From Pseudoips prasinana (lineage: Eukaryota > Arthropoda > Insecta > Lepidoptera > Nolidae): a DNA stretch of 64,000 bases. Under the pieces are notes generated by a model. That model had not been told where the DNA came from, did not search any database, and saw only the letters and a program-made list of their open reading frames with translations. The DNA is taken from contig OX621245.1 of NCBI GenBank assembly GCA_951640165.1, forward strand, positions 22,064,330-22,128,329, written 5' to 3'. Shown piece after piece: positions 10,830 to 22,880 of the stretch (position 1 is its first letter; the number at the start of each line of letters is the position of its first letter). The translations under genes and the position numbers were made by a program.

Positions 10830-11155
10830 TAGCTCCTAAACGGCCGGTCAAATCGAAAAATATTGAAAGAAAACTAAAAATGTTTTTTAAATACCTATTC
10901 AATGATACCCCACATGGCATAGTTTGTTGACTTAAATTTTTTTAATTTTCATAATATGGCGTCCAGTAGTCGCCATATTGAATTTTCACTAACGTCATGT
11001 CTTTAGTGACACTTTCCGGACTGAAAGGAATCGATTGACGTGCGAATCATTAAAATCGGTCCAGGCGTTTGGTCTGTATAGTGCTTCAAAGGAACATACA
11101 TACATACATAGCCTGATAAACACATTACCCTTTGCGTCCCGCAGTCGGGTAATTA
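10830..11155. repeat. Probable interspersed repeat of unknown class
   Basis: The text AATCGGTCCAGGCGTTTGG followed by (CATA)n near 11095 and GCCTGATAAACACATTACCC is, from memory, recurrent in Lepidopteran genomes, probably the 3' part of a LINE or a non-autonomous element. No coding sequence is present. It also holds ATGGCGTCCAGTAGTCGCCAT near 10957, with a short inverted ATGGCG/CGCCAT pair. Confidence 0.35.
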
Positions 11156-12370
11156 TGCTATTACCTTCAGCTACTAATGTATTTTGTATATAAATAGTGC
11201 ATTAAAATTGATAATAATACAAAATATTGGTTTTAAAACTTATTGACAGCCGAAATTTTAAGTAAAGAAATGTTGCAAAACTTAGTCATTAATTAAATTC
11301 AATAGATCAAATTTAGACGTTGCAAAATACGTTTTATAAACAGTGGCAGAATGAGACAGGTAAAAAATGGACTACCATTTTTCATGGACTTAGTGGTAGA
11401 CCATTTTAAGTTATAGTTATTATAGAAAAGAGACAGGGATTTCGGGGCCTGACTGTAATAAGTTGAGATATGGTTTAATTTTTCTGTTTCAAACTGTATA
11501 CAATTGACCAAATTTACAATCTTTAAAACGAGAAATCTCAAAATTAATTTATGTTACGAAATAAAATGGGCTTTAGATTACTATAATCGATCAACGTTAA
11601 TGCGTTCAAACAATGTTATATAAAAACTCTTGCACCGGACACCATATAACCGATATAAACAATATAATAATTAAATACATTACAGTTAACATAATGTCAA
11701 CAGAAAAAATTTAATATCGCAATAATAAATAAAAACCATAATATCGGTTAGCGTTCACAAATCGATTTATTAGTTATATTTCGCAACTATATTTTTAATC
11801 TATGCTGATAGTGACTGGTAACTGGTTTTTTAATCCTAATCTATGATCGGTCACTCGTTTCTCGTATCATTTAGTGCGTGTGTGGTTTGAGTATTTTTCA
11901 TTGTTTTGTTTATATATCCATCGACAACTGCATTCTCTCTTCGGACTATGATATTGATGGAACTTGTCCGACCTTTACTAACATACTGGCCACGGATAAC
12001 TATTAAATAGCAATCGCATTTAAAAAACAGCTTTTGAGCATAACTGGTACATAACCTCCCTAAAATCCTTGAATTTTTTAGTGATTGGCTGATAATTTAT
12101 AGACCCATTAATTGACACCACTTTTATCTTTTTATATCCGGGCCCAATAATGTATGAAAACCTATGTGTCTCCTTTGAGTAACTATTGATTACAAAGGTA
12201 TACAAATCTATACTAATATTACTCATAGTATTAAAGATATTTATCTGAAACCCACACCCATAGCCATTAGATGCTAATGTGATAGGGTGTCAGCTTACTC
12301 CCATAAATTGACCACACCTTTTACATGAAAAATACAAACCATAAAGTAACAAAGTAGAACAAATTGTGTC
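11156..12370. other. AT-rich DNA, nothing recognised
   Basis: Only short AT-biased frames and no motif or repeat boundary that I can support. Confidence 0.45.
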
Positions 12371-12785
12371 CAATGAGGGCTACCGCATATCAATTTGCCG
12401 CTAGAAGGTCTGCCGCGGCAGGTCTACGAAACGTCAAAATACACTGTTCGGGTTACGCTGTTTATTAATAAAAACTGCGATTATAACTAAACATTTTGGT
12501 TTAAAACTAAATAAATTACAAAATGAGTAACAGCTCGATGACTGTAAATAATTTGAAAAATATTTAAAATCCTGTTAAAGTGTTTCATAAAAATAGCATG
12601 CCGCAGTGTTGTGCGGGGACTGCACAACACTGCGGCATGCTATTTATGAAACACTTTAACAGGATTTTAAATATTTTTCGTAAAAACATTGGTCGCGTCC
12701 ACAATAACAATGATTTTAACAGCTATAGTGGACCTTCCGCGACAGTGGCGCCGACTGGTGAGCACAAAAACGGTAGCCCTCATTG
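12371..12785. mobile_element. 415 bp element with 15 bp terminal inverted repeats and a central hairpin
   Basis: CAATGAGGGCTACCG at 12371-12385 is perfectly inverted at 12771-12785. Just inside, GCCGC...AAGGTCTG-type sequence on the left pairs loosely with GGACCTTCCGC on the right. The middle is occupied by the 60 bp-arm hairpin at 12555-12679. There is no ORF of note. It looks like a non-autonomous DNA transposon (MITE), but no target-site duplication is obvious, so the superfamily is open. Confidence 0.5.
12555..12679. repeat. Long near-perfect hairpin, about 60 bp arms, 7 nt loop
   Basis: Arms 12555-12614 and 12622-12679 are reverse complements. The only visible difference is two extra A in the left arm (TTCATAAAAATAGC against TTCATAAATAGC). 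The loop is GGGGACT. A transcript would form a very stable duplex. Confidence 0.92.
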
Positions 12786-15700
12786 CGTATAACCATCTTC
12801 ATTATTCTGTGGTTATTCCTTACATAATACGACAATGTCTTCATTTTAAACATATAACTTTGAAAAGATATATACTACAAATCTTTGTCACAGTTTATAC
12901 ATAATAGCCTATTTTTTCAAGGTGTAGTAATTTAACATTTGCAACAATTAACAATGTGACATAGTTTTGTTATAAATAGACGGTAAATAAATGCTATACA
13001 AACCGAAACATAATTTGTTTTAAAATTGAATTTTGTGTGACACAACAAAGTTAAGACGCAAAAAGCCGCTTGAAGGTTAGCTTTTGCCGCTTTATGTGGA
13101 TATTTTCAATACCGATGACGTCATTCATATTGTTAACCTCTCACCAGAGCAATTCTAACTACGAAACTCACAAGCACTAAGTAGAAATTAGAAATCTATA
13201 TGACATTACACTCATCAATTAATTCAATATAGAGTTAATAAGTATTGCAATTTTTTCTAATAAAGTTCTTATAAAATGCACAGTCAGTACAGTTTTGGCG
13301 CGAAATACCTCCTCCTGCCAAATAATTATGCTCCCGGTACGGGTATTAATGCCCTTTTCTTTTCAAAAAAGATATGTCAGAGAAACATATTATGCCATTT
13401 ACATATGTATAGGGGTGTAAAAGACAGAATCGCAAGCACTATGGTATAAAATTACAATACGCTTATTAAAATTACTTTATCTGTATGTAACTGGTACTTC
13501 CCCACTCAATAAAATAACGTTCCTACAAACAAGCTTACAAAAATCTACAAACAATAAAAGAAACCACATTTAGTACTAAACAGTAAGTAAATAAATTCTA
13601 AAAGGAAAACAAGAAAAAACGACCTCGTTTAATTATATGGGCTTCGTAGTAAAACTGTGAATAACGCAAACTGGTATTAAGCTATAAAAGCGTGACCTAA
13701 AATCGGATGGAACATGTTTTAAATTAAGTTTGCCCGCCCATCATCATTATTCGTACTGAGATATTTGAACGCACCCTTTACGATCTACCGCCTTGTTCTT
13801 GTCGCTTGTCGTAATAAAAGTAATAACCCTATCTGTATGGAGATAAAATAAAATATCTTGGATTATGACTTATTTTTACTGTGTTCTGTTTAGCGACTGA
13901 ATGAAATGCGATTAGACAATTTTTATTACAAAGCGATTTAATCTAGATAATCAGGAAGACCAAGTAGTATTGCGCTTCATACACGATGTTGCCCTCTTCG
14001 TGTAAAAGCCTTACGGGCAGTCTTTATGACATTAAGATTAAATAGAATAAATAAATACTACATTTTGTATGTGCAATTAAGTTTGAATCATGCTTTAAAA
14101 TGATTGAAGTAACTATTTACTTAAAGGTTCATCAACAATTTAGGAGCAAGATTTATGATCGTACAGAATCGAGAAATGTAGACATCGAATTTCATTATCT
14201 TTTTTTATTATTATTAGTTCAAAGAATTTTATTATTGTGCCAATAGCCAGGTTCCCTATCGATTTATATACTTCAATATTGTTATTTCATTAAGGTCGAA
14301 GGATCGAAAAACAGAAATAGAATCGAAAAATAAAATGAAGTGAAATCATCAATTGTTATTTCGGTAACGCGTACATACTTAAAAATGTTGATTAACCTTT
14401 CTGTTAATTGCGTACATATTATTAACAATTTGAGATCAAATAAGGGAAAAAAATTATGTAGAACAGGTAGGTAGGTATTATATTAAGACCCAGTGGATGT
14501 AGGTATAATAATAGGTAAGTATAATACATTTTATTAAGAGCTGATAGTATACTCAGAAATCTGAGCGGCGGAAGAACGGTTTAGAAATGATTGCACTATA
14601 ATGTAGTCTAGACAGATGTTCTTAATCATTTTAAAACAAAGCCGATGGATAACACCTTAACACCTACATCCTCCTGGTAGGCTATATTATGCTGAATTTT
14701 AATCTTTAGAGGCTCGTAATAAAAACCAAAGTAGCACATAAGACTTATGCAGATAGGGAAGACTTTTGCCACAAGTAATTTCATTTGTTGGGGAAATTTT
14801 TCTTCCCCTGACACCATCTGTTTTCATTATTTCTCCGTCCACCGAGCTCATTATTATCTCAATATTACTGTGTAACCGAAAGGTATTATTTATTATAATA
14901 ACTACCCTGGTGCTGTGTACGTTCCTTATGTTTAAAACATTTTTTAAATGATTGAAAGTTTCATCTGGTACATAGATTTGTGTTTTAGGTCGCGACTCTT
15001 CACTCTTAAGTTCATAGATATATGTGTAGCTTTAAGTAAATATTTCGGCATTAGATAATCCTTAGTGTCATTTTTGGAAATGTTCAAATTGTCATCCATG
15101 GGACACGAAAAGGTAAATATGTTATTTTAAGTTTCAAAATCTAGCAGTTAAAAATTAAGAAAATTTTAAAATATTGTTGACCATATCTTATGGATAATGA
15201 AAAGAATTGAGGCATTATGTTTATTTCCGTAGCACATGTACACCCCCTACGGGATCAGATGGCGTGAAAATATTAGTCACCGTCACCACACAACATTAAT
15301 AGCTTAACAACCGTAAATAGCAATTATTGTTACCCACCTGTCAAGCTTAAATATATAATCTGAAATATCTTGAAGCAAAATAAACTTTGTTAACACAGTT
15401 TCTATAACGTCCACTTCAGGTTTTTCTACGCTTACTTTATAACGAGGCTTTAAAAATTAACATCTTCGAGAGTTTTCGGTCTTAATATACTTCAAATACC
15501 GATTTCGTTGAGAACGGTCAATTTTTATCGTATAATGTTTCACTGCAGTAAATCGACGAAGATTTTTCAGCAGGCTGATATATTTGCGGTTTCAGACCCC
15601 ATATCTCTAGGGTCCCGCAGCGACGAGCTTGTTAATAAACACAATTTTTCCACGTCCAAAAAAACAAGGAAAAATCTAAAACAACATGAAACAGTCTCTT

Positions 15701-17208
15701 TTTTCTGGTCTGTTTTTTCACAGTGACATGTAGTGAAGTGACCGAATAATTTGCTCATTTGTCAACGTCTTCGCTTTGCCGAGGAGAAAAATGATTCACT
15801 GAATCTGTCGGCGCGTCACGTCGCTGAATTAATTGAAATAAATTACGTACTCTGCGTCAACAGTTTAATCTTTAACAGATATAATCTGATGCCTGTCAAA
15901 ATTACTTATGTCCCGTTTTTATTGCGAAACGTTACTAGAAACTTAATTATTTTGTTATACGTCGTTCGCCTTGTTACTTACTATAACTCATGTTACATTC
16001 ATTTATCATCTGCCACATTCAACACCTACGTTACACTGAAAAAAGTATGTTACACAGATAATGAAATATTTAGAGTTGCAAGATAACACTTTTAGAAAAA
16101 TAAAATTAGTGAGCTACAGTTAAAGAATTTTAATTGTTGAGAGGCGTTTGTTTGAAACGTTTTCTTATTCAGTTACATAAGATTTTGAGTACTAATCCTG
16201 AATTTACAACAACAGTTCTATCTGAACAAGAACGATAAAAAACGATTCACAAATCAATCTTATTAGACGCATACGAAACAAATACGTACAGACATTAGAA
16301 CTGATAACTCTCTCATTTTTTTAAGTCAGTAAAAGTTCGTATTGCACTCTACCAAAAATATTCTTTTTCGAATAAACAACGAAGTCGACAATCGAACGAA
16401 TTGATAATTGGGCCCTCACAGACAAGTATACTAACTGTATTATAAAACATTGGCACGCGGTTTATATAGATACTAAATAAATAACGGTAACCTGAATGTT
16501 TCAGGCGTTTAATATTTAAGCATTGCTAAGCTTTGCAGGGTACCTTAAGCCGTTGGCTCCAGCTGTAGTAATAAGGTAACTGTCACTAAGCCATATTATA
16601 AGCCTAAACAACTCTAACAAAGAGTAACCACTGCCCTAACAAGAAAGAAACAGATGAATTATATTACGTGAATAATACCCCGTAAGGAACAATTACTTAA
16701 CTTCAATAAAATTTGAGCCAGTAATTACCGCGTTCCTTCTAACTTCAAAATAAGGTTTCAAGAGCTAGTAGAGCGTACAAAATGAAATCGATTATATAAA
16801 CCTTAGAAGATTTTTCTGCGGAAAAATTAGCGTATCGAGTTTTTGTTGGGTCAGCGTTCTGTTCGCGTTCATCGTACTGTAAGTTTACTTTGGTGTTGCT
16901 CAAACAGTTTGGTCAGAAGCCTTTCAACCTCAATAGAATATTCAAAGGTCGGCTTGTGAAAATATGGCTCAATTGAAGCTACGATCCACGCGGGATTTCC
17001 GCTTTAATATTCAGGCGATGAAAAATATCCCGTCATAAAAAACTGGACCATATGAGATTTTAGAGGCCTCGTATTTGAATATTGATGTTTATGTAAAGTG
17101 GAATAAAAACCGCATTCCTTTGATTATATTAGAGAGCATGTTGTACCAATACTGGCATTCGTATACCCTGAATTCATCGTGTAATGTCTTTGTGCGAGAC
17201 GCATTGTG
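12786..17208. other. Long AT-rich stretch, almost nothing recognised
   Basis: About 4.4 kb without a supported gene. Open frames (for example 15751-16086, 111 codons) show no known domain and have the composition of their surroundings. The one repeat fragment I can place is 15236-15297. If the window has single-copy host DNA, this is the best candidate. Confidence 0.5.
15236..15297 (-). repeat. Fragment of repeat family F
   Basis: CCCCCTACGGGATCAGATGG followed by GTCACCGTCACCACACAAC matches the end of the family F copies at 31.3 and 57.1 kb. Confidence 0.6.
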
Positions 17209-17567
17209 AATAACTTGTGTTAATAGGTTTTTACCCCGTGGGTATTTTCAGCTTAATTAATATTAACTTTAACATTATATTTAGCGCATATTTTCACAAA
17301 ATGGATATTTCGTTTGCAATGAAAATATTGTTTTAAGGCCAAATATAACAAAAGGATTGTAAATCTTCTTTTTATTTATTTTCGTATTTACTAGCTAAGC
17401 TTACATTTTAACCAGCAACATAAAAACCAGGAGGTTATCAATTTGACTGAATGCTCGAATCTTGCCTTTTTTCCTTGATGGGGTCATACGCTAAATATAA
17501 TGTTAAAGTTATTATTAATTAAGCTGAAAATACCCACGGGGTAAAAAACCTATTAACACAAGTTATT
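17209..17567. repeat. Foldback with about 81 bp arms and 197 bp spacer
   Basis: Arms 17209-17289 and 17487-17567 are reverse complements with few differences; they share TTAATAGGTTTTTACCCCGT and TTTTCAGCTTAATTAAT. The spacer carries nothing recognisable. The right arm directly abuts an RTE tail at 17568. It may be a MITE with long terminal repeats. Confidence 0.8.
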
Positions 17568-17665
17568 CAGGCCTTGCGCAAGACCAGCAATTGTGGAGAT
17601 CTTTGGGGGAGGGCTTTGTCCAGCAGTGGACGTCTTTTGGCTGATATGATGATGATGATGGTGAT
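17568..17665 (+). pseudogene. RTE-type LINE extreme 3' end
   Basis: The sequence encodes a degenerate LWRSLGEGFVQQWTSFG-like end (TTTGTCCAGCAGTGGACGTC) followed by GATATGATGATGATGATGG. It is the same tail as at 1.95-2.05 kb. Confidence 0.6.
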
Positions 17666-17671
17666 TCAAGC

Positions 17672-17765
17672 CTTTGTCCACTGCTGGACAAAGGCCTGGT
17701 ACAAAGTTCTAAACAATTACCGGGCTCGCGATATACATACCCAGCAGTTTCCAGCGACCCTCAAC
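17672..17765 (-). pseudogene. RTE-type LINE 3' end, opposite strand
   Basis: CCTTTGTCCACTGCTGGACA is the complement of the RTE terminal QQWT coding block. It faces the tail at 17.6 kb, so two RTE ends meet tail to tail. Confidence 0.5.
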
Positions 17766-18145
17766 AAATTAACGAAACACTTTCGGCTTGAGACTCTGCG
17801 GTATTTTCGGCCAGAAAATGTTACCTAGTTTACCGAACTTCGCCCCACTGAGTTGGATTCTACAATTGACATCCTTCTTGAAGTACCTACTTAGTTGGAT
17901 GGTCTATCCTAGGTAAATATAGTTCTCTACAATTCGAGTGCAGAGTCTCCAATCTATAATTGAGTGTGTGCAACATGGACGTTGGACACGATGGTTCTAC
18001 ATGATGTTCGTCTAATCTCTGTTAAGTTATGCTTTTCAAACAATCGCATATTGTTATAGTATAGTTCAAATTGGATTATAGACTTAAGATTTATTAAGAA
18101 AATTTGGCGTCGGTTTTCTGTTTTTAAAGCAGCATTTATTGTTAA

Positions 18146-18466
18146 TATATACATATAATAAAATTATAGGAAAGTCAAACTGTACATTGTAATTTATTTT
18201 AAAAGGATACTTGGGGTGTGATCTACAATCGATATTGAAGTCAAAATATAGTTTTTAGATTTTTTGTCTGTGTGTCTGTTTATCTGTATGTATGTCCGGG
18301 CTAAACTCAAAAGTACTGCATGGATTTACTTCAAATTTTGCATGAATATTACTAAGAGGTCGGGTCAACATAAAGGCTACATAATATTATCACGCTATCA
18401 CCTACGGGGGAGGAGCTGTGACAATTTATAAAATTTAACGCGGGTAAAACCGCAGGGCACAGCTAG
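18146..18466 (+). mobile_element. Non-autonomous Helitron, 321 bp
   Basis: It starts TATATACATATAATAAAA (the expected TC is mutated) and ends with hairpin GCGG-GTAAAA-CCGC (18440-18453), GGGCACAG-type spacer and CTAG at 18463-18466, followed by T. It is closely similar to the copy at 54993-55317; the shared block GGATACTTGGGG...GTGATCTACAATCGA near 18207 and GGGTCAACAT near 18361 identify the family. No coding capacity. Confidence 0.8.
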
Positions 18467-18499
18467 TTTTTAATATGACATGAATAAATGAAAACAACG

Positions 18500-18645
18500 A
18501 AAGATGCAGCATGGGCAGGCCCCCAACAATATGTATGGGTAATCATGTGAGGATCACTGGAATCCGCTGGGTGCGAATTGCACAAGACCGGCACTTGTGT
18601 AGGTCTCTGGGGATATCTTTGTTCAGCACTGGACGTCTTTTGACT
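18500..18645 (+). pseudogene. RTE-type LINE C-terminal remnant
   Basis: Translation gives ITGIRWVRIAQDRHLCRSLG, then a degraded QQWTSF block (TTCAGCACTGGACGTCTTTT), the standard end of the RTE reading frame. Short and truncated. Confidence 0.6.
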
Positions 18646-18696
18646 GCAAAAAGTTATTTGTTTAAAACTTCGTAATTCTTAAATTAGCGACACACA

Positions 18697-18871
18697 TGTT
18701 ATACATGCAATGTAATAAAGGCGAAAGTTTGTAAGTGTGTATGTTTGTTAAACTTTCACGCAGAAATTACCGAATGGAATTTGATAAAACATTGTAATAA
18801 TATAGCTTATATATCCGAATAACACATAGGCTATAATTTACAATGCGGGTAAAACCGCGGGGCACAGCTAG
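18697..18871 (+). mobile_element. Second type of non-autonomous Helitron (3' part)
   Basis: It ends with GCGGGTAAAACCGCGGGGCA and CTAG at 18868-18871. The interior (AAGGCGAAAGTTTGTAAG, ATAACACATAGGCTATAATT) differs from the 18146 copy, so it is another subfamily with the same terminus. The 5' end is not certain. Confidence 0.65.
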
Positions 18872-19492
18872 TAAGATATATTTATTGTAATAAATATATC
18901 GTACTAGCTGTGTATAATTATAATTATACGATGCTTTTATTTCAGAAACAAATAAAAGAAGTATTTTAAAAACTTAAGCCCATACACGCTTTTCTCCGTA
19001 AGAAATTAGACCTTTTACAAACTACCTATACACGTTACTGAAACTTGTATAGCGTGTTATCATAACATCACATTAATAATCCATAACTTCCACAAGTCAT
19101 CCCTTTTCATTAGACGTTGATACACCGAACTCCAAAAAATCCTTCTCACTTTCCATCATATTTCAAAAAGTCGCGAATTTTTTAAAAAGCCTACATCATT
19201 CACGGTGCATGCATTAGTCAACAATAAAACAAGGTCCACTTAGGCTCGGCTTCCGAGAAAAACAGCATTAAGGCGCCATTTATCACAGTTTCAGCGCCAT
19301 TAAACATGGAGACTGCAAAAACCGTACTATACCTACATGATAAGCTTCATGAGAACCGAATTGTCTGCAAACATGAAAAACGACGGTGGATTCCGATAAT
19401 CTAGGGCTGGATCTGATGTCGCATCTTTGTGCCAAGCTATTAAAGAAAAACGGCCCGCTAAAATACCATTTAATATCTATTTTTCAGTTGGT
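18872..19492. other. Nothing recognised
   Basis: AT-rich DNA without a supported gene or repeat. Confidence 0.4.
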
Positions 19493-19818
19493 ATTTTTAC
19501 GAACAAAGTACTGTAAAAGATATTGAGATCAACTTTGTATGTGATGGATAACAAAAATACCCATTCAGCCACCCTACACACACTAGCCTACCCAACCCAT
19601 TTCAGCTTATTTATTTTCACACAGACGACTTGCATTACGGTATAATAGAATTCTACACAGTACTTTCAATTAGATAAGCTAGCCATTTTTACGAACAAAG
19701 TGAGTGAACCGTATAATATATTGGGATATATATATATATAAATACTTATTTATTTCCACCCCGAAGATTTGCATTACGGTATAATAGAATTCTACATAGT
19801 ACTTGCAATTAGATAAAC
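19493..19818. repeat. Imperfect tandem duplication, two units
   Basis: Unit 1 (19493-19678) and unit 2 (about 19683-19818) each begin TTTTTACGAACAAAGT and end GCATTACGGTATAATAGAAT, TCTACA(C/T)AGTACTT and CAATTAGATAA. Unit 2 is about 50 bp shorter. An (AT)n run at 19728-19741 sits inside it. Confidence 0.8.
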
Positions 19819-20247
19819 GGGCTCTGTTGCAACTGAACCACATGAGAACTGCCGTTTACCATTATCATGATCATTACTCAAGTCGGTCTCTCCGCTTTCT
19901 GTGTTTCACATCATTTTTCAACCTTTAATTTATATGACAGATAACATGAAAACAACCAAAGAAGACGAAAAAAGTCAGCATATTTTTCAGATGTTATCAT
20001 ATTATGCATGATAGCTAAGGTCACATTGTTTCTTCCCCTCTGCCAGAACTATGGTACCTCAGTCCGTATCTGCTTGCAGATTATCGGGCTAGATACTCTA
20101 CAAGCGATCACAACCTTTGCATAACAATTTTTTCATTCACTTCAGTGGTACTGAACTTGGACCCTTACCTCAAAGCCCCTCGGTCACGTGTCACTTAGAT
20201 TCACGAAGCTATTAGTTTAGTCTTTTGTGCTCGCCACTAGTAGTAGG
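19819..20247. other. Nothing recognised
   Basis: No coding or repeat signature that I can support. Confidence 0.4.
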
Positions 20248-20776
20248 AGAGCTGGCACGCATTTTTGGGTAGATATTTGAGGCAAGCTGAAAACTTGTCC
20301 TATAACTCTTCAGACACACCCCAACACGGAACTGCAGACCTAGCAGGCGGGTAGCGGGTCTAAACGAACCTCTAAATTTTTTAATTTTTTTTTTTAACCA
20401 AATAATGTATTTGAGGCAAGCTGAAATTTTGATATGTTGTAGTTTAATGTTTATACAATACAAAAAAAAAGACAGGCGATTCTGTCGGGTCTTTAGCACT
20501 GCCAGGCGTGTGCAAAAATATTTTGCAACAAAATCGAAAAAAAATATTTGAGGCAACTGTTATTTATGTATTGTATAAACATTAAACTACAACATATCAA
20601 AATTTCAGCTTGCCTCAAATACATTTTTTGGATAAATAAATCAAAAATTTAGGCGTTGGTTTAGACCCGCTACCCGCCAGCCAGGTCTGCAGTTCCGTGT
20701 TGGGTTGTGTCTGAAGAGCTATAGGACAAGTTTTCAGCTTGCCTCAAATACCTACCCAAAAATGCGTGCCAGCTCT
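20248..20776. repeat. Large foldback, about 210 bp arms, 107 bp spacer
   Basis: Arms 20248-20461 and 20569-20776 are reverse complements with scattered differences. Each arm contains TTTGAGGCAAGCTGAAA twice, in the same orientation within the arm; a truncated copy (ATTTGAGGCAA) lies near 20544, just outside the right arm. The arms also share CTGCAGTTCCGTGTTGGG and TAGCGGGTCTAAAC-type blocks. No ORF. This fits a foldback or long-TIR MITE. Confidence 0.88.
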
Positions 20777-21980
20777 TGGACTATAGGTTGATATCTTAGC
20801 CTTACTTATAACCGAAATTTCAATGTAAATGCAATTAATTTATAACATGTTACTTTTATGAAAATATTTAATAAGTTAACTTGTTATTTGTAAGAATATT
20901 AATTCATTTTTACTAAGTATTATAACTATTCTGGCATCGACAAATCTAGCTGTATATCAAATGTAAATTACACATCTCTCTTAGTACAAGATGGCATAGT
21001 ATTTAGAACTTTGAATTTGAACTGTGGAGTCACTGGTCTAGAGTTCAATTTCAAGGTTGTTTGACCACTACAAGGCCTTTTGACCACTAACTTTATTAGA
21101 TTGTAATTAAATCGTACTTAAAGTGGTTTTGAGTGGGCTGAATCTAGCCTGCGCAGCTGCGGTAAATAACTTCACAAACGCTTTTCTCCGGATGATACTG
21201 AATACCTCTAAAGAATTATATTTTGATCAAAAAATAACGAATTTAAATTCTGAAAAAAATATATATGAAAATAAAGTAAGAATGGATATTTTAATGCAAA
21301 AGAATACATTTTTGTAATCTTTTTCAAATAGGTAGCATACATGAATGTATTTTATTACTGCAACTAACTGATTTATTACACTGCATTGCGGTGCATACTT
21401 TAACGCTTAATAAAATATATAATAAAATAAAACAAACATTCACAATCCCTACAAACAATATTTTGGACCACTTTGTTATCGGAGGAGGTAATATAAACGA
21501 CCACTTTAACAAAAAAATATTGAAAAGTTGGTATAAAAAATACACCTTGAAAGGTTTGTTTTGATAAATTGGAAGAAATAAAGAAAAGCTTAGATCGTAT
21601 ATACCGAATGGTTTTGTCATTGGCGCCAGAAATAAAATATTCACAATTATTTTCGCAAGGAAAATAATACAGCCAATATTTACCATGGGATGTTTTTAAT
21701 ATTTGTATTCGAAAATTATCCTTGAAAACCAATTCTTGTTGTGACAGCTTGCAATATTTTTATATAATATTCAAAGCTTTGAATTGGATCTTAACTGAAA
21801 AACACGGAATGGAAATGTCGAAAAAGTAATGATATCAGTTCTTAAAATCGACAATTGAACTTAGCGAAAAACAATACTTCTCTTTTCAACCCACCCGTTT
21901 GAGAGTTTGTACATTTTGAACAAAATAGACCACATATCGTATGACTTTGTACGTATACGACAAAAGTACTTTAATTTAAA
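20777..21980. other. AT-rich DNA; holds one unnamed dispersed segment
   Basis: No gene. The stretch 21455-21540 (GGACCACTTTGTTATCGG, then GGTAATATAAACGACCACTT) has a relative at 24100-24205, where the middle is replaced by a palindrome. Confidence 0.5.
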
Positions 21981-22575
21981 AAATCGGCCAAGTGCGAGTC
22001 GGATTCGGAAATGAAGGGTTCCGTAGCAGAAAGTATTTCAGTTGATTAAATGAAAGCAAATTGCGGTTTATGACGTATTAAAAAAAACTACTAGCTAAAT
22101 CTCGTTCAAACCAATTTTCATTGTCAGTTTCTACGATAATGTACATCATATATTTTTTTTTTGTTGTATCATCCTCTTATTTTAGAAGTTACAGGGGGGG
22201 GGGGGGGCGGTCATTTTACCACTTTGGAAGTGTCTCTCGCGCAAACTATTCGGTTTAGAAAAAAATGATATTCGATACTTCAATATGATTTTTGAAGACC
22301 TATCCATAGACACCCCACATGTATGGGTACGATGAAAAAAAATTTTTTGAGTATCAGATCTATGTATGGCGGCCCCCCAAAATTATTGTTCTTTTTCTAT
22401 TTTTGTATAAAAATCTCAATGCGGTTTACGGAATACATCTACTTACCAAGTTTCAACAGTACAGCTCTTCTAGTTTCGGAAAAAAGTAGCTGTGACATAC
22501 GGAAGGACAGACAGACAGACATGACGAATCAATAAGGGTTCCGTTTTTTGCCATTTGGCTACGGAACCCTAAAAA
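21981..22575 (+). mobile_element. ~590 bp Lepidopteran-type repeat, family G
   Basis: It begins AATCGGCCAAGTGCGAGTCG and GAAGGGTTCCGTAGC and ends GCCATTTGGCTACGGAACCC. The subterminal AGGGTTCCGTAGC / GCTACGGAACCCT pair (about 22015 and 22559) is inverted. There is no ORF above background. A second copy lies reversed at 59406-60000 with the same landmarks in the same order: the homopolymeric G tract, CGCGCAAACTATTCGGTTTA and (GACA)n. I know this type of repeat as frequent in moths and butterflies, but I cannot name its class. Confidence 0.75.
22194..22207 (+). repeat. G14 homopolymer
   Basis: Fourteen consecutive G inside family G. The inverted copy carries C14 at 59768-59781. Confidence 0.95.
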
Positions 22576-22880
22576 TGAAAGCATTGTCTTTTGCAAATGG
22601 AAAATAAAGAATATAACCTGTATATATAAAATGAACTTACAATTTTCCACTTTATCTTCAAAGCTTGTGTTGCAAAAACAATCTGCTAATTACTACTAGT
22701 AGATATTTACGTGTGAAAAAAGTTGTATAATATATTTCAAAATTAAATATTCGCAGTTAAAGCTAGAAATGGAATTTTTCACAATGAACCGGTACTCTTT
22801 CAATTAGCAAGAGCGTGTTACAGTGATCCGACACGGTCATAACAAACTACCAAACTCCTGCACGTAATGATGCGGGGATT

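Noticed and set aside
14766..14951. Small membrane protein frame (hydrophobic 61 residues)
   Set aside because: Hydrophobicity follows from T-rich DNA; no start context or homology.
15751..16086. 111-codon open frame as a host gene
   Set aside because: No domain, no coding-like composition shift and no splice or repeat context; consistent with chance in long AT-rich DNA.
22010..22575. LTR or TIR of a retrovirus-like element in family G
   Set aside because: The two copies are in opposite orientation 37 kb apart with no gag/pol between them, and each is a complete short repeat.
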